A stretch of DNA of 64,000 nt from Candidatus Manganitrophus morganii (GCA_021651055.1 JAJHOH010000001.1:2232001-2296000), one strand, 5' to 3'; positions 8,380 to 17,715 are shown, numbered from the stretch's first letter. Program-made: numbers and translations. Notes: a model not told the origin generated them from the sequence alone.

Positions 8380-8659
8380 GGGGGTCTCCTTGGCTTCAAG
8401 TGAATGGATGGCCCGAATCGATTCACAACGGAGGAACGAAGGACCCCAAAACGTCGGTAGAACAACCTCCTCATCGCGTTAGGTTCTGTCCTTCACCGCG
8501 TCGAGAGGCCCTTCGCTGATTAAGTGGTCCGAAACTCAAAAAACACTCTTTATATTTAGATTAAGGAATTAAGAGAGGAAGCGTCAATGCTACCAATGGA
8601 GGAGCGCGCCTACGCCGTTTGGATTAGATCGAGCCGCGGATAAACGTACCCGGCTTAAA
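8380..8659 (+). other. Intergenic region between divergent membrane-protein and polA genes
   Basis: About 280 bases with no convincing gene. It has an AT-rich stretch near 8540-8570 that may hold the leftward promoter. An 18-codon frame at 8587-8643 has a weak ribosome site but no support from composition or homology. Confidence 0.4.
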
Positions 8660-8688
8660 TTGACACCTCCACACCGCCGTTGTAAGAT
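8660..8688 (+). promoter_or_regulatory. Sigma70-type promoter of polA
   Basis: TTGACA (8660-8665), 17-base spacer, TAAGAT (8683-8688). The expected transcription start near 8695 leaves a leader of about 20 bases. Confidence 0.65.
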
Positions 8689-8716
8689 AGGTGGAACTTT
8701 TTCCCGAAGGATTTCC

Positions 8717-11359
8717 ATGGCAAAGAAAACATTCTATATCATCGACGGAAGTTCCTATATTTACCGAGCCTATTTTGCAATCCGGGAGCTCTCAACCTCA
8801 ACCGGATTTCCGACGAATGCAGTGTATGGTTTCACCCAAATGTTGCTCAAGATCATCAAGGACAAAAAGCCCGACTACCTTGCCATTGCCTTCGACACGA
8901 AGGGTCCCACCTTCCGCCACACCGCCTACCAGGACTATAAAATCCATCGTCCGGAGATGCCCGATCCGCTCGCGCTTCAGATCCCCTACATCCACCGGAT
9001 GGTCGAGGCGTTCCGCATTCCGGTGATCATGGGGGACGGCTTCGAGGCCGACGATCTCATCGGCACCTTGGCGAAAAAGGGGGAGGCCCAGGGATATCGG
9101 GTGGTCGTGGTGACCGGCGATAAAGATATGTTCCAGCTGATCTCCCCCGGTGTTTCCGTCTACGACACGATGAAGGAGAAGCACTACACCGAGAAGGAGA
9201 TTTTGGAAAAATTCGGAACGACGCCGGCCCAGGTCGTCGAGATCATGGGGTTGATGGGCGATTCGGTCGACAACATTCCCGGCGTCAACGGGATCGGCGA
9301 GAAGACGGCCGTTCAGCTGGTCCAACAGTTCGGAACGATCGAACATCTTCTTGCAAACCTCGATCAGGTGAAGAAGCCGAAGCTTCGCCAGACGCTGGAG
9401 GCGGAGGCGGAGACGGCGCGCCTTTCCCGCTCGCTTGCCCTGATCGACACCGATTGCCCGATCGAGTTCGATCCGGCGCGGTTTCAAATGCAATCGCCCG
9501 ACTTTGAGCGCTTGATTCCCCTCTGCAATGAGATGGAGTTTTCGAACATCCTCAAGGGGCTGACCCTCCCGCCGCCGACGATGGCCGACGGTTACCGGAT
9601 TCTTCTTCTCACCGAGGCGGGAAAAGAGATCGACGCCGTTCAAAAGAAAGCGCGGGTCGCCGTCGACATGCTCCTTACTTCCGAGGAGCCGATGCGGGCC
9701 GAGTGGGTCGGAATCGCTTTCTGCCCGGAGAAAGGGGAGGCCTTTTACATTCCGCTGGAGGATCGAAAGCAGCTCCCGCCGGAGATCAAAACGATCTTGG
9801 AGTCGGCGTCGATCATCAAGGTCGGGCATGATCTGAAGTTGGCCGAGATTGTCTTGGGCCGGCGCGGGATCGTCCTTCGAAACGCTTCCTTCGATACGAT
9901 GATCGCCTCGTATCTTCTGAACCCCGGACGCCGCGATCACACGCTGGAGACGGTCGCCTTCGAATACCTCAAAGAGCGGCTGACCACCGCCACCGAGGCG
10001 GCCGGCGGGGACAAGGAGGCGAAAGCGCATCCTCTTATCGAAGCGCAGCCTTCGCGGATCGCCCCCTATCTTTGCCAACGGGCCGATGCCATTCTCAAGC
10101 TGGCCGACCTGCTTCCGTCTCTTTTGGATGGGCAGGGGCTCACCCCGCTTTTCAACGATCTGGAGATGCCGCTGGTCCCGGTGCTGGCCGAGATTGAGCG
10201 CAACGGGGTGAAGATTGATGCCGATCTTCTTTCGGAGATCTCCAAGGAGCTCGACGCGAAGCTCGTTGATCTGACCGAGCGGATCTATCGGCTGGCCGGA
10301 GAGGAGTTCAACATCGGCTCTCCCAAACAGCTGGCCGAGATCCTCTTTGTGAAGCTGGGCCTCCCGCCGATCCGAAAGACCAAGACCGGCTACTCGACCG
10401 ATGAAGAAGTGCTCACTCAGCTCGCGGTCCGTCACGAGCTGCCGGCGGAGATCTTAAACAGCCGGCAGCTTATGAAGCTCAGATCGACCTACGTCGACGC
10501 CCTTCCCAAATTGATCCACCCCGAGACCGGCCGGGTCCACACGCAGCTCAACCAGACGATCGCCGCCACCGGCCGTCTCTCTTCCAAAGACCCGAACCTC
10601 CAGAACATCCCGATCAAAGGGGAGCTTGGCCGCCGCATCCGGCAGGCCTTCATCGCCGAGCCAGGGCATCAACTCCTCTCCGCCGACTACAACCAGATCG
10701 AGCTGCGCCTCTTGGCCCATATGTCGGAGGACCCGGTGTTGATCGAATCGTTCCGGACCGGCGAAGATGTCCACACCCGGACGGCGGTTCAGCTTTTCGG
10801 TCTTCCGAAACAAGAGATCAGCTCCGAGATGCGGCGTGTCGCGAAGACGGTCAACTTCGGAATTATTTACGGGATCAGCCCGTTCGGTCTGGCCTCGAAT
10901 CTCGGCGTTTCGCAGACCGAGGCAAAGCGCTACATCGACCGCTACTTTGAAAACTACCAAGGGGTCCAGCGCTTCATCGACCAGATGCTGGAGACCGCCA
11001 CCCAGCAGGGTTACGTCACCACCCTCTTCGGCCGCCGCCGCCACATCGCCGAGCTTTCCAGCCGCAACACCCAAACCCGCGGTCTTGGCGAACGCCTCGC
11101 CGTCAACACCCCACTCCAAGGGACCGCCGCCGACATCATCAAAAAGGCGATGATCGACATTTATCGCTGGATGCAGGAAGCCGAGGTGAAAAGCCGGATG
11201 ATCTTGCAGGTGCATGATGAATTGATCTTCGAGGTTCCCGAAAGCGAAATCCCGCTGATGAAGGAGAAGGTGAAAGAGAAGATGGAGGGGGTGATTCAGC
11301 TGAAGGCGCCGTTGACAGTGGATATCGGCGTGGCGGCCAATTGGGCTGAGGCGCATTGA
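8717..11359 (+). CDS. polA: DNA polymerase I with degenerate 3'-5' exonuclease domain (880 aa)
   Basis: Three-domain Pol I. The N-terminal 5'-nuclease (about 1-290) keeps DKDMFQLI and GDSVDNIPGVNGIGEKTA. The central exonuclease fold (about 300-480) has lost most catalytic acids: Exo I reads VDMLL, so the Glu of DxE is missing; Exo II reads HDLKLAE where E. coli has NLKYD; the Exo III Tyr and Asp are absent. The polymerase domain (about 500-880) is intact, with motif A SADYNQIELR, motif B RRVAKTVNFGIIYG and motif C VHDELIFEV. It should fill gaps and remove primers without proofreading, as in Taq and Bacillus Pol I. ATG at 8717 has a GAAGG site. Confidence 0.97.
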   Translation: MAKKTFYIIDGSSYIYRAYFAIRELSTSTGFPTNAVYGFTQMLLKIIKDKKPDYLAIAFDTKGPTFRHTAYQDYKIHRPEMPDPLALQIPYIHRMVEAFRIPVIMGDGFEADDLIGTLAKKGEAQGYRVVVVTGDKDMFQLISPGVSVYDTMKEKHYTEKEILEKFGTTPAQVVEIMGLMGDSVDNIPGVNGIGEKTAVQLVQQFGTIEHLLANLDQVKKPKLRQTLEAEAETARLSRSLALIDTDCPIEFDPARFQMQSPDFERLIPLCNEMEFSNILKGLTLPPPTMADGYRILLLTEAGKEIDAVQKKARVAVDMLLTSEEPMRAEWVGIAFCPEKGEAFYIPLEDRKQLPPEIKTILESASIIKVGHDLKLAEIVLGRRGIVLRNASFDTMIASYLLNPGRRDHTLETVAFEYLKERLTTATEAAGGDKEAKAHPLIEAQPSRIAPYLCQRADAILKLADLLPSLLDGQGLTPLFNDLEMPLVPVLAEIERNGVKIDADLLSEISKELDAKLVDLTERIYRLAGEEFNIGSPKQLAEILFVKLGLPPIRKTKTGYSTDEEVLTQLAVRHELPAEILNSRQLMKLRSTYVDALPKLIHPETGRVHTQLNQTIAATGRLSSKDPNLQNIPIKGELGRRIRQAFIAEPGHQLLSADYNQIELRLLAHMSEDPVLIESFRTGEDVHTRTAVQLFGLPKQEISSEMRRVAKTVNFGIIYGISPFGLASNLGVSQTEAKRYIDRYFENYQGVQRFIDQMLETATQQGYVTTLFGRRRHIAELSSRNTQTRGLGERLAVNTPLQGTAADIIKKAMIDIYRWMQEAEVKSRMILQVHDELIFEVPESEIPLMKEKVKEKMEGVIQLKAPLTVDIGVAANWAEAH

Positions 11360-11360
11360 T

Positions 11361-11399
11361 ATGAACCGAGTGACCGGAATCGGCGGCGTCTTCTTTAAA
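11361..11399 (+). pseudogene. 5' remnant of a VOC/glyoxalase-type gene
   Basis: Starting two bases after the polA stop, an ATG with a GAGG site inside the polA end opens a frame reading MNRVTGIGGVFFK. This matches, from memory, the conserved N-terminus of a common VOC (glyoxalase/bleomycin-resistance) family, normally followed by an x-DP-x-x-L-x-x-WY segment. Here similarity stops after codon 13 and the frame ends at 11493. No other part of a VOC gene is seen downstream. It looks like a gene cut by insertion or deletion. Confidence 0.55.
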
Positions 11400-12067
11400 T
11401 GGAATATGAGTACGATTGGTTCTCCGTGGATCATGGACTCCGAAGGGAAACCAGATGGAACTCTAGGAGCTGGAGGAGAAGTGATTTGTGGATAGTCTGC
11501 CCGAAAAATTCTCGTTGGGTGCCTCCGGAAGAATTGTCCGGCGACAAACTACTTTGGGATGTTGTTGTTTCTGACTCTAATCTGTGCCGTATCCATTTCA
11601 ATGGTAAGCAAGAATCTTCATTCTATGCTGAAGAGTTCCAAAGTTTAGCAGTATATGATGATCACCCCTTACTGATGGATTACCTTGAGGAATGGCGAAG
11701 CATCTATATCTCTTCTGCCACGACGGATGCGGAAGTCTTGGTTGCAAGACTCTCCGAAATAGTTTCCGATCTCACTAAAGGCTGGCGTTCGATAAATCAG
11801 TACTCGAATACAAGTTTTGATGCGGCGGAAATTCTCAGAACAGGTTCCGGCCTCTTGTTAGCTGGACCTCTGACCCTTGTTAATGGGATTCTTCCAACCT
11901 TATCAGAGTGCGGCATTGTAACGACTACGTTAGAAGGGAGACCAATATCCGGTTCACCTCAGGTGCTGATCATGGGATCGAACTTCGTAATAGCGAACTC
12001 ATTTAAGGTTGAGCCACACACTAATGAGAAGTTAGGCAATGCAGGACGACCTACAAACCCTTCTTGA
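11399..12067 (+). CDS. Orphan hypothetical protein in an AT-richer patch, N-terminus doubtful
   Basis: A 222-codon frame with lower GC and different codon use from its neighbours. Residues from about 45 on (WVPPEELSG, then a regular mixed alpha/beta sequence) look like a real protein. The first 40, rich in Arg and Trp, look like an out-of-frame reading; a different frame from ATG 11406 gives a more natural peptide that stops at 11493. The C-terminus overlaps the next gene by 29 bases. I recognise no domain. It could be a transferred gene whose two ends were remade at the insertion points, or a decaying one. Confidence 0.45.
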   Translation: MEYEYDWFSVDHGLRRETRWNSRSWRRSDLWIVCPKNSRWVPPEELSGDKLLWDVVVSDSNLCRIHFNGKQESSFYAEEFQSLAVYDDHPLLMDYLEEWRSIYISSATTDAEVLVARLSEIVSDLTKGWRSINQYSNTSFDAAEILRTGSGLLLAGPLTLVNGILPTLSECGIVTTTLEGRPISGSPQVLIMGSNFVIANSFKVEPHTNEKLGNAGRPTNPS

Positions 12068-12491
12068 AAAAGAAAAGATCATCGAGACCATCAACGGCCT
12101 CTTCATTGGGACCGATCAGCGGGACTGGGTTTGGGTGAAAAAATGTTTTGCGCCGCGGGTCCGCTTCGATATAACCTCCTTGACCGGGGGCGAGCCGGCG
12201 ATGATGACGCCGAAGGAGATTGCCGACATTTGGAAAAAAGGGCTGAAGCCGCTCAAGGCGATTCATCATCAATCGGGGAATTTCATCGTCAGGGTCACCG
12301 ATAAAGAAGCGACCGCCTTCTGTTATGGAATCGCGATGCACTATCTTCCGAACAAAACCGGCCGGAACACCCGGATATTCGTCGGCAGTTATGATTTCCA
12401 TCTGGAAAAAAGAGGCGCCCGCTGGCAGATCGACCTGATCAAGTTTAATCTCAAATACATCGACGGCAATTTGAATTTAGAGAATTCCTAA
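12039..12491 (+). CDS. SnoaL/NTF2-like domain protein (150 aa)
   Basis: A single NTF2-like cone fold: the N-terminal helix (LEKEKIIETINGLFIGTDQR) with the W-x-x-V-K-x-CF-x-P segment and the beta-strand pattern ending in FHLEKRGARWQIDLIKF. Members of this SnoaL-like group include polyketide cyclases, isomerases and many proteins of unknown role; no catalytic residue assignment is possible here. The start lies inside the end of the preceding orphan frame with a weak GAGAAG site. Composition returns to that of the chromosome from here. Confidence 0.75.
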   Translation: MQDDLQTLLEKEKIIETINGLFIGTDQRDWVWVKKCFAPRVRFDITSLTGGEPAMMTPKEIADIWKKGLKPLKAIHHQSGNFIVRVTDKEATAFCYGIAMHYLPNKTGRNTRIFVGSYDFHLEKRGARWQIDLIKFNLKYIDGNLNLENS

Positions 12492-12531
12492 TAAGCGAGA
12501 TCCGGTCCGGATTATCCCACTGGAAACGACC

Positions 12532-12912
12532 ATGCCGTTCATCCACATCAAATCGCTTCCCTTTGAGGAAGACCTGGAGATGTCCTCCCTCTTGGCGGCG
12601 GTGAGCCGGGATTTTTCGGAACAGGTGGGGATCGAGATCGCGCATGTCACGGTCACATGGGAATATCTTGAGTCGTGGCACTACGCGGCGGGCGGCCTGA
12701 CCGCACCGAATCAGCCGAAAGAGTCCCATCCCCTTCTCGTCGATCTGCTGGTCCCTGATTTCAACCCGCCCGAGACAATCGAGAAGATGTTGAAGTGCGT
12801 CGCCGCCAGCATCGCCCAGCGGGTGGGGATTCTGGAGAACAACATCTTCATCAACGTTCGGCAGGCCCGGAGCGGTCAGGTGTTTGATGGCGGAGAGATT
12901 GTCCGTTGGTAA
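12532..12912 (+). CDS. Tautomerase-like small protein (DUF1904-type, 126 aa)
   Basis: The protein begins Met-Pro-Phe-Ile, so removal of Met would expose Pro-1, the catalytic base of the 4-oxalocrotonate tautomerase superfamily. The pattern beta-strand, helix, then IEIAHVTVTWEYLE, and a second repeat ending NNIFINVRQARSG fits a two-unit tautomerase-like fold. I cannot name the substrate. It lies 40 bases after the SnoaL-like gene and may be co-transcribed. Confidence 0.6.
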   Translation: MPFIHIKSLPFEEDLEMSSLLAAVSRDFSEQVGIEIAHVTVTWEYLESWHYAAGGLTAPNQPKESHPLLVDLLVPDFNPPETIEKMLKCVAASIAQRVGILENNIFINVRQARSGQVFDGGEIVRW

Positions 12913-12948
12913 CGTGGGAGAGCGCCCCAAGGTGTTTTGTATTTTGAA

Positions 12949-12999
12949 GGGCGCCATTCATTGCGCCTTCGGGTGGGCGTGATCAATCACGCCCCTACA
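12949..12999. repeat. REP-like double palindrome
   Basis: About 51 bases with two inverted repeats: GGCGC/GCGCC (about 12950-12967) and GGGCGTGAT-CA-ATCACGCCC (12975-12994), ending CCCCTACA. Read on the minus strand it matches, in order and spacing, the element at 58189-58240. It lies in the gap before the membrane protein gene. Confidence 0.7.
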
Positions 13000-13024
13000 G
13001 ATCAATTTTGGAGAATCATCAAAG

Positions 13025-13423
13025 ATGACCAAGAAAGTCCGTACCCTGTTAATCGTGTCGGGGATTCTGATCCTTCCTTCGTGGGGATTCCGGCTTTATA
13101 TTCTTTCTCTGAAGTGGGAGACCGATCCCAACCGGTTCATCACCCTGTTCACCTGCATCGTCTCGATCTTGATCGGGGGATTTCTCATCTGGATGGGGAT
13201 CAAGGGAGGCAAAGCCGACCGTAGAGACTACAACCTCCTCATCTCCTCCGCCCTCTTTACCATCGGATTCTGGACGTATCGATTGGCCGGTTTGATTCTC
13301 CACCCGGAAACCGACCCCAACCCGAGGGCCCACCTCCGTCTGACCGCAACCTTCCTGATTATAGGCGGATTGCTCCTCCTCTCAGGTTTGCAAGGACGGA
13401 AGAAAGCCTCTCTGCCATCTTGA
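13025..13423 (+). CDS. Small membrane protein, four helices, unknown function (132 aa)
   Basis: Hydrophobic segments at about residues 6-26, 38-59, 72-92 and 106-124, separated by short charged loops; the C-terminus is basic (GRKKASLPS). The repeated TDPN-R motif before helices 2 and 4 suggests an internal two-fold repeat. No family recognised. A GGAG site lies about a dozen bases before the ATG. Confidence 0.65.
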   Translation: MTKKVRTLLIVSGILILPSWGFRLYILSLKWETDPNRFITLFTCIVSILIGGFLIWMGIKGGKADRRDYNLLISSALFTIGFWTYRLAGLILHPETDPNPRAHLRLTATFLIIGGLLLLSGLQGRKKASLPS

Positions 13424-13456
13424 GCCCCTCGCCTGTCATGCTGTGAATCGGGGCGC

Positions 13457-13711
13457 TTAACGCTTTCTCTTGGGAGCGCTTCTTTGTTGACCTGGGGGCG
13501 GGGCCTGCATCTTTGCGGGGGAAACCTTCGGGCCGGTGGCCCGCTCGGTTTTGGAGCCGAGGGAGCTGCCGCATCCCTGGCAGAGGTAATCGTAGAGCTC
13601 TCCGTCGGGGAGGACCAGCAGGAGCCGCTCGCGCACCGGCATGGCGCGGCCGCATTTGTTGCAATAGAGAAGGGAGGCGCGGAACTGATCGAATTGCTTG
13701 TCCATCGTCAT
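13457..13711 (-). CDS. Small zinc-ribbon protein (84 aa)
   Basis: Two CxxC knuckles (CNKCG near residue 17 and CQGCG near 45) form a zinc ribbon. A basic, Pro/Gln-rich tail ends PKRKR, which could bind nucleic acid. The gene overlaps or abuts the stop of the DUF2062 gene upstream and is probably translated with it; a second in-frame ATG two codons later is possible. Function unknown. Confidence 0.7.
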   Translation of the reverse strand: MTMDKQFDQFRASLLYCNKCGRAMPVRERLLLVLPDGELYDYLCQGCGSSLGSKTERATGPKVSPAKMQAPPPGQQRSAPKRKR

Positions 13712-13712
13712 G

Positions 13713-14192
13713 TCATAAAGAGGGGGAAGACTCGATCGATTCGGGTTTTTTCACCTTCCGATATTGCGCGATCATCCAGAGCATCGCGAAATAAGAAACC
13801 ACCCCAAAAGCCACTCCCAATAGGGTCGATCCAAGCACGAACGGGAAGAAGTACGATTTAAGCTGTGTCCCCATCGACGAGAAGGTCAGATTCTCGAAGC
13901 TGATCGGGGGAATTTCATCTGTCTTACAGCAAAGCTCGATCCCGAACCAGGTGGAAGAGAGGGTGATCGGGGTGAAGGTCCAGGGATTGTTGACGAAGGC
14001 GCCGACGAGAATGGCGACCCGATTGAGACGGAAGAGCCACGCCGAAACGATCGCCAAGATAAAGTGAAGGCCGAGCAGGGGGGAAAAGGCGATGAAGACG
14101 CCGAGCCCGAAGGCGAGCGCGGTCCGATGCGGGGTGTCGTTCAATCCCAACACCCGCCGCATCTGCTCCTTCACCTTTGCCATCAAGCCCAT
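13713..14192 (-). CDS. DUF2062 membrane protein (159 aa)
   Basis: The hallmark of DUF2062 is present: an N-terminal amphipathic stretch with TPHRTALAFGLGVFIAFSPL, then GLHF and the NPWTFTPI segment between helices. Three to four membrane helices are predicted. Members are inner-membrane proteins of unknown function. It starts two bases after the thiL stop and precedes the zinc-ribbon gene, so thiL-DUF2062-zinc ribbon form an operon. Confidence 0.88.
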   Translation of the reverse strand: MGLMAKVKEQMRRVLGLNDTPHRTALAFGLGVFIAFSPLLGLHFILAIVSAWLFRLNRVAILVGAFVNNPWTFTPITLSSTWFGIELCCKTDEIPPISFENLTFSSMGTQLKSYFFPFVLGSTLLGVAFGVVSYFAMLWMIAQYRKVKKPESIESSPSL

Positions 14193-14193
14193 C

Positions 14194-15204
14194 TTATCCC
14201 TTTTCGCCTTTCTTTAAGTGGTCCCACCCCCCTGGAGCAATGGACCGGCGGCGTCCGCTCGGATCGATCAGCTTCAAACCGGTCCGCCGGGGCGCCATTT
14301 TACCGATTCGGTATGCTTTGATCAACCCGGTTTTTATCATCAGCTCCAGCTTCTTGAGTTTCCGCTCCGGGACCGAAAAAAGGAGCTCGTAATCTTCGCC
14401 CCCATTTAAAGCATACTCTATCGAATCAACCCCTATTTGTAAAGCGGCCCGTCGGAGGGGAGGGGAGAGGGGGATTCGCGCGGCGTCGATCTCCGCCCCA
14501 AGCCCGCTCCGTTCCATCAGATGACCGAGATCGGAGCTCAACCCGTCCGACAGATCGATCATCGCCGACGGAATCCGGGCCTTTGCCAAAAGACACCCCT
14601 CTTGCCAGCGGGCCTGCGGCGCGCGATAGCGCCGAGTCAGCCGGCCGAAGGGCTTCGTGTCGATCCCTTTTTTCAATAAGGCCAGCCCCGCCGCGGCGTC
14701 CCCCAGCGTTCCGGTGACGTAGAGGGGATCTCCCACTTCCGCGCCGGCCCGGGTAACCATCTCCTTTTTGGGAACTTCGCCGACCACGGTCGGGGAGATA
14801 AAAAACGGTCCGGTGGAAAAGGCGATGTTTCCGCCGATCAGATCGAGCCCCGTTTCGCGGCTTGCTCTTTCGATCCCCTTGTAGAGTTGGTCGATCGCTT
14901 CGACCGTCTGGCGGCCGGTCAGGCCGAGTGAAATCAGTATATAACGGGGGGTTCCCCCCATCGCCGCAATGTCGCTGATATTGACCATCACCGATTTATA
15001 GCCGACCTCTTGAAAGGTCGAGAAGGCGGGGTCGAAATGAACCCCTTCGATCAGCGTATCGGTGGTGAGAAGAAGGTGCTGTTTCTTGGAGGGGAGGATC
15101 GCCGCGGCATCGTCGCCGATGCCGAGAACGGTTGAAGCGGGAGGGGGAAAGCGCTTTTGAATCCTGTCGATGAGACCGAACTCACCAAGTTGACGGAGGT
15201 CCAT
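14194..15204 (-). CDS. thiL: Thiamine-monophosphate kinase (336 aa)
   Basis: AIR-synthase/PurM-like fold. Visible family motifs include LGEFGLIDR at the N-terminus, LGIGDDAA, TTDTLIEGVHF, VNISDIAAMGG, GGNIAFS and the late SDGLSSDL and NGGEDYELLF. It phosphorylates thiamine phosphate to thiamine diphosphate, the last step of the pathway, which feeds TPP enzymes such as IlvB in this window. Length is typical. It is separated from lon by 39 bases on the same strand. Confidence 0.96.
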   Translation of the reverse strand: MDLRQLGEFGLIDRIQKRFPPPASTVLGIGDDAAAILPSKKQHLLLTTDTLIEGVHFDPAFSTFQEVGYKSVMVNISDIAAMGGTPRYILISLGLTGRQTVEAIDQLYKGIERASRETGLDLIGGNIAFSTGPFFISPTVVGEVPKKEMVTRAGAEVGDPLYVTGTLGDAAAGLALLKKGIDTKPFGRLTRRYRAPQARWQEGCLLAKARIPSAMIDLSDGLSSDLGHLMERSGLGAEIDAARIPLSPPLRRAALQIGVDSIEYALNGGEDYELLFSVPERKLKKLELMIKTGLIKAYRIGKMAPRRTGLKLIDPSGRRRSIAPGGWDHLKKGEKG

Positions 15205-15243
15205 GTCCTGTTCCGGGCTGGACGCGGGGCGCCGAGCCGATGT

Positions 15244-17682
15244 TTAAACCGTCGCGACCGTAGAAGCGATTCGCGCCCGCTTTCGCTGTTTTTCCCGTTG
15301 GGTTTTTGTAATCGTCTTGGCCATGACGGAGGGGGTCTTCCTCATGTTGAAGGCCGCCGACAGAACCGCATCCATGTGCTCGGCGAAGACCAGATCGAGT
15401 CCTCGCTGCACGTGGCGGGGGACCTCCTCCAGATCTTTTTCGTTCCGCTTCGGAAGGACCACCGTCTTCATGCCGGCCCGTTTGGCGGCCAAGATCTTTT
15501 CTTTCAGGCCGCCGATCGGGAGGACCCGGCCCCGCAGCGTCACCTCTCCGGTCATCGCCACATCCCGGCGGACCGCTTTTCCGGTAAGGAGCGAGGCGAG
15601 CGCCGTCGCCATCGTGATGCCGGCGGAAGGTCCGTCTTTCGGAATCGCCCCGGCCGGGACATGAATATGGATATCGCTCTTGGCGAAGAGGTCGCTCTTG
15701 ATCCCAAGCTCCTTCTCCTTCGATCGAATGTAGGAGAGGGCCGCATGGGCCGACTCTTTCATCACATCCCCCAGATGCCCGGTGAGGGTCAGCCCTCCCT
15801 TCCCCTTCATCAAGGTCGCTTCGATTCGAATGATATCGCCGCCGGTCGGGGTCCAGGCGAGCCCGGTCGCCACGCCGACCTCATCGTTTTCCTGCTCCGC
15901 TTCGGGAAGGAATTTCGGAATGCCGAGATATTGGTTGACGTTGGAAGGGGTGATCTTGAATCGCTTCTCTTTTCCCTCCGCCAGCTTGCGCGCGATTTTC
16001 CGGAGGACGTTGGCGATCTCCCGCTCCAGATTGCGAACCCCCGCCTCGCGGGTGTACTGCATGATCATCAGATCGAGCGCCGCGTCGGTGAAGGCCACTT
16101 TGCCTGTCTTGACCCCATGCTCCGAAAGCTGGCGCGGGATCAGGTAATTCCGGGCGATGCCGACCTTCTCCTCGGTGGTATATCCGGAGATGTCGATGAT
16201 CTCCATCCGGTCGCGCAGCGGCGCCGGAATCGGATCGATCTGGTTGGCGGTCATGATAAACATGACGTTCGAGAGATCGAACGGGACGCCGAGGTAGTGA
16301 TCGGAGAAGCTATGATTTTGCTCCGGGTCCAAGACCTCCAGCAGGGCGGCCGAGGGATCTCCCCGGAAGTCCATGCCGACCTTGTCGATTTCGTCCATCA
16401 TGAAGACCGGGTTGTTCGTCCCGGCCTGTTTGATCCCCTGGATGATTCGGCCCGGAAGCGAGCCGACGTAAGTCCGGCGGTGTCCGCGGATCTCCGCTTC
16501 GTCCCGAATCCCGCCGAGCGAGACCCGGACAAACTCGCGTCCCAGGGCGCGAGCGATCGATTTGCCGAGAGAGGTCTTCCCGACCCCCGGGGGCCCCAAG
16601 AAGCAGAGGATCGGCCCCTTCATCTTCTCATTCATCTTGCGGACGGCGAGATATTCCAGGATCCGGTCCTTCACCCGCTCCAGGTCGTAATGATCCTCAT
16701 CGAGGGTCTTTTTGGCCGCAATCAAGTTCAGGTTATCTTTGGTCGCCACATTCCACGGCAACTCCACGAGCCATTCGAGATAGGTTCGAACCGTGGAGGC
16801 CTCGGCGGAGTCGGGGTGCATCTTCTCAAGGCGCTTCAACTGCCGTTCCGCCTCTTTGGCGACCTTCTCCGGCATCGCCGCCTCTTCGATTTTGTTCCGG
16901 AATTCCTGGACCTCTTCGGCCCTCTCATCCGATTCCCCCAGCTCCTTCTGGATCGCCTTCAGCTGCTCGCGCAAGAAGTATTCGCGCTGCGTCTTGTCCA
17001 TCTCCCCTTTGGCCTCGGCCTGGATCTTCTGCTGCATCGTCAGGACATCGACCTCTTTGGCCAAAAGGTCGCTGATCTTCCCAAGGCGCTTCACGGGATC
17101 GAGAATCTCGAGCACCTCCTGCGCCGTTTCGACCTTCAATCCGAGATTCGAAGCGATCATGTCGGCCAGACGCCCCGGGTCGTCGAGGTTTTCGATCACG
17201 GAGATGATGTCGGGAACGGTGAATTTCCCGAAGGCGACGACCTTGCCCATCAATTCCTTGACCGTCCGGACCGCCGCTTCAACCTCGAGACCGCTCTCGG
17301 CGGACGGATCGGTCAACTTCTCGATCCGAACCGTATGATAGGGGGTGGTTTGCTCGAACGAAGTAATCCGTGCTTTGGCGATCCCCTGGACCAGGATCTT
17401 GACCCGTCCGTCGGGAAGCTTCAGCATCCGCATGATCGTCCCGACCGAGCCGATGGTATAAATATCATCCGGCTCAGGGGATTCTACTTCCGACGACCTC
17501 TGCGCCGCCAGAAAGACCATCCGGTTTCCGGCCAGCGCTTCTTCAATCGCCTTGATTGAAATCTCGCGGCCGACGAAAAGGGGAAGAACCATATGGGGGA
17601 AGACGACGATGTCCCGGACGGGGAGAAGGGGAAGCTTCTCGGGGATATCCGGTTTCTGTTTCTCTTGATCCTTCAAAGACAC
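15244..17682 (-). CDS. lon: ATP-dependent Lon protease (812 aa)
   Basis: N-terminal substrate-binding domain (about 15-210), coiled middle, AAA+ module with Walker A GPPGVGKT at 363-370 and Walker [11 protein letters not shown], and C-terminal protease domain with catalytic Ser in KDGPSAGIT (about 680) and Lys in [15 protein letters not shown] (about 720). It degrades misfolded and regulatory proteins in the cytoplasm. The start is GTG at 17680-17682 with AGGAG seven bases upstream. The gene has its own promoter with palindromes in the leader. Confidence 0.98.
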   Translation of the reverse strand: MSLKDQEKQKPDIPEKLPLLPVRDIVVFPHMVLPLFVGREISIKAIEEALAGNRMVFLAAQRSSEVESPEPDDIYTIGSVGTIMRMLKLPDGRVKILVQGIAKARITSFEQTTPYHTVRIEKLTDPSAESGLEVEAAVRTVKELMGKVVAFGKFTVPDIISVIENLDDPGRLADMIASNLGLKVETAQEVLEILDPVKRLGKISDLLAKEVDVLTMQQKIQAEAKGEMDKTQREYFLREQLKAIQKELGESDERAEEVQEFRNKIEEAAMPEKVAKEAERQLKRLEKMHPDSAEASTVRTYLEWLVELPWNVATKDNLNLIAAKKTLDEDHYDLERVKDRILEYLAVRKMNEKMKGPILCFLGPPGVGKTSLGKSIARALGREFVRVSLGGIRDEAEIRGHRRTYVGSLPGRIIQGIKQAGTNNPVFMMDEIDKVGMDFRGDPSAALLEVLDPEQNHSFSDHYLGVPFDLSNVMFIMTANQIDPIPAPLRDRMEIIDISGYTTEEKVGIARNYLIPRQLSEHGVKTGKVAFTDAALDLMIMQYTREAGVRNLEREIANVLRKIARKLAEGKEKRFKITPSNVNQYLGIPKFLPEAEQENDEVGVATGLAWTPTGGDIIRIEATLMKGKGGLTLTGHLGDVMKESAHAALSYIRSKEKELGIKSDLFAKSDIHIHVPAGAIPKDGPSAGITMATALASLLTGKAVRRDVAMTGEVTLRGRVLPIGGLKEKILAAKRAGMKTVVLPKRNEKDLEEVPRHVQRGLDLVFAEHMDAVLSAAFNMRKTPSVMAKTITKTQREKQRKRARIASTVATV

Positions 17683-17715
17683 GGGGAACTCCTAACGTTG
17701 GTTCGGATGACAGGG

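Noticed and set aside
8587-8643. An 18-codon frame upstream of polA
   Set aside because: It has a plausible ribosome site but nothing else to support translation; not listed as a gene.
8660-8662. TTG as the start of polA
   Set aside because: The TTG is part of the TTGACA -35 box. ATG 8717 has a ribosome site and gives the normal Pol I N-terminus.
8798-10435. A 545-codon minus-strand frame
   Set aside because: Antisense shadow of polA; no ribosome site or domain. Similar long shadows lie opposite leuA (49112-50539), the transglutaminase gene (21926-23704) and the phosphatase (32209-33630), as expected in GC-rich DNA.
15157-17559. An 800-codon frame on the plus strand
   Set aside because: It is the exact antisense shadow of lon, with low-complexity Arg/Leu-rich translation and no recognisable domain. 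Lon on the minus strand is certain.
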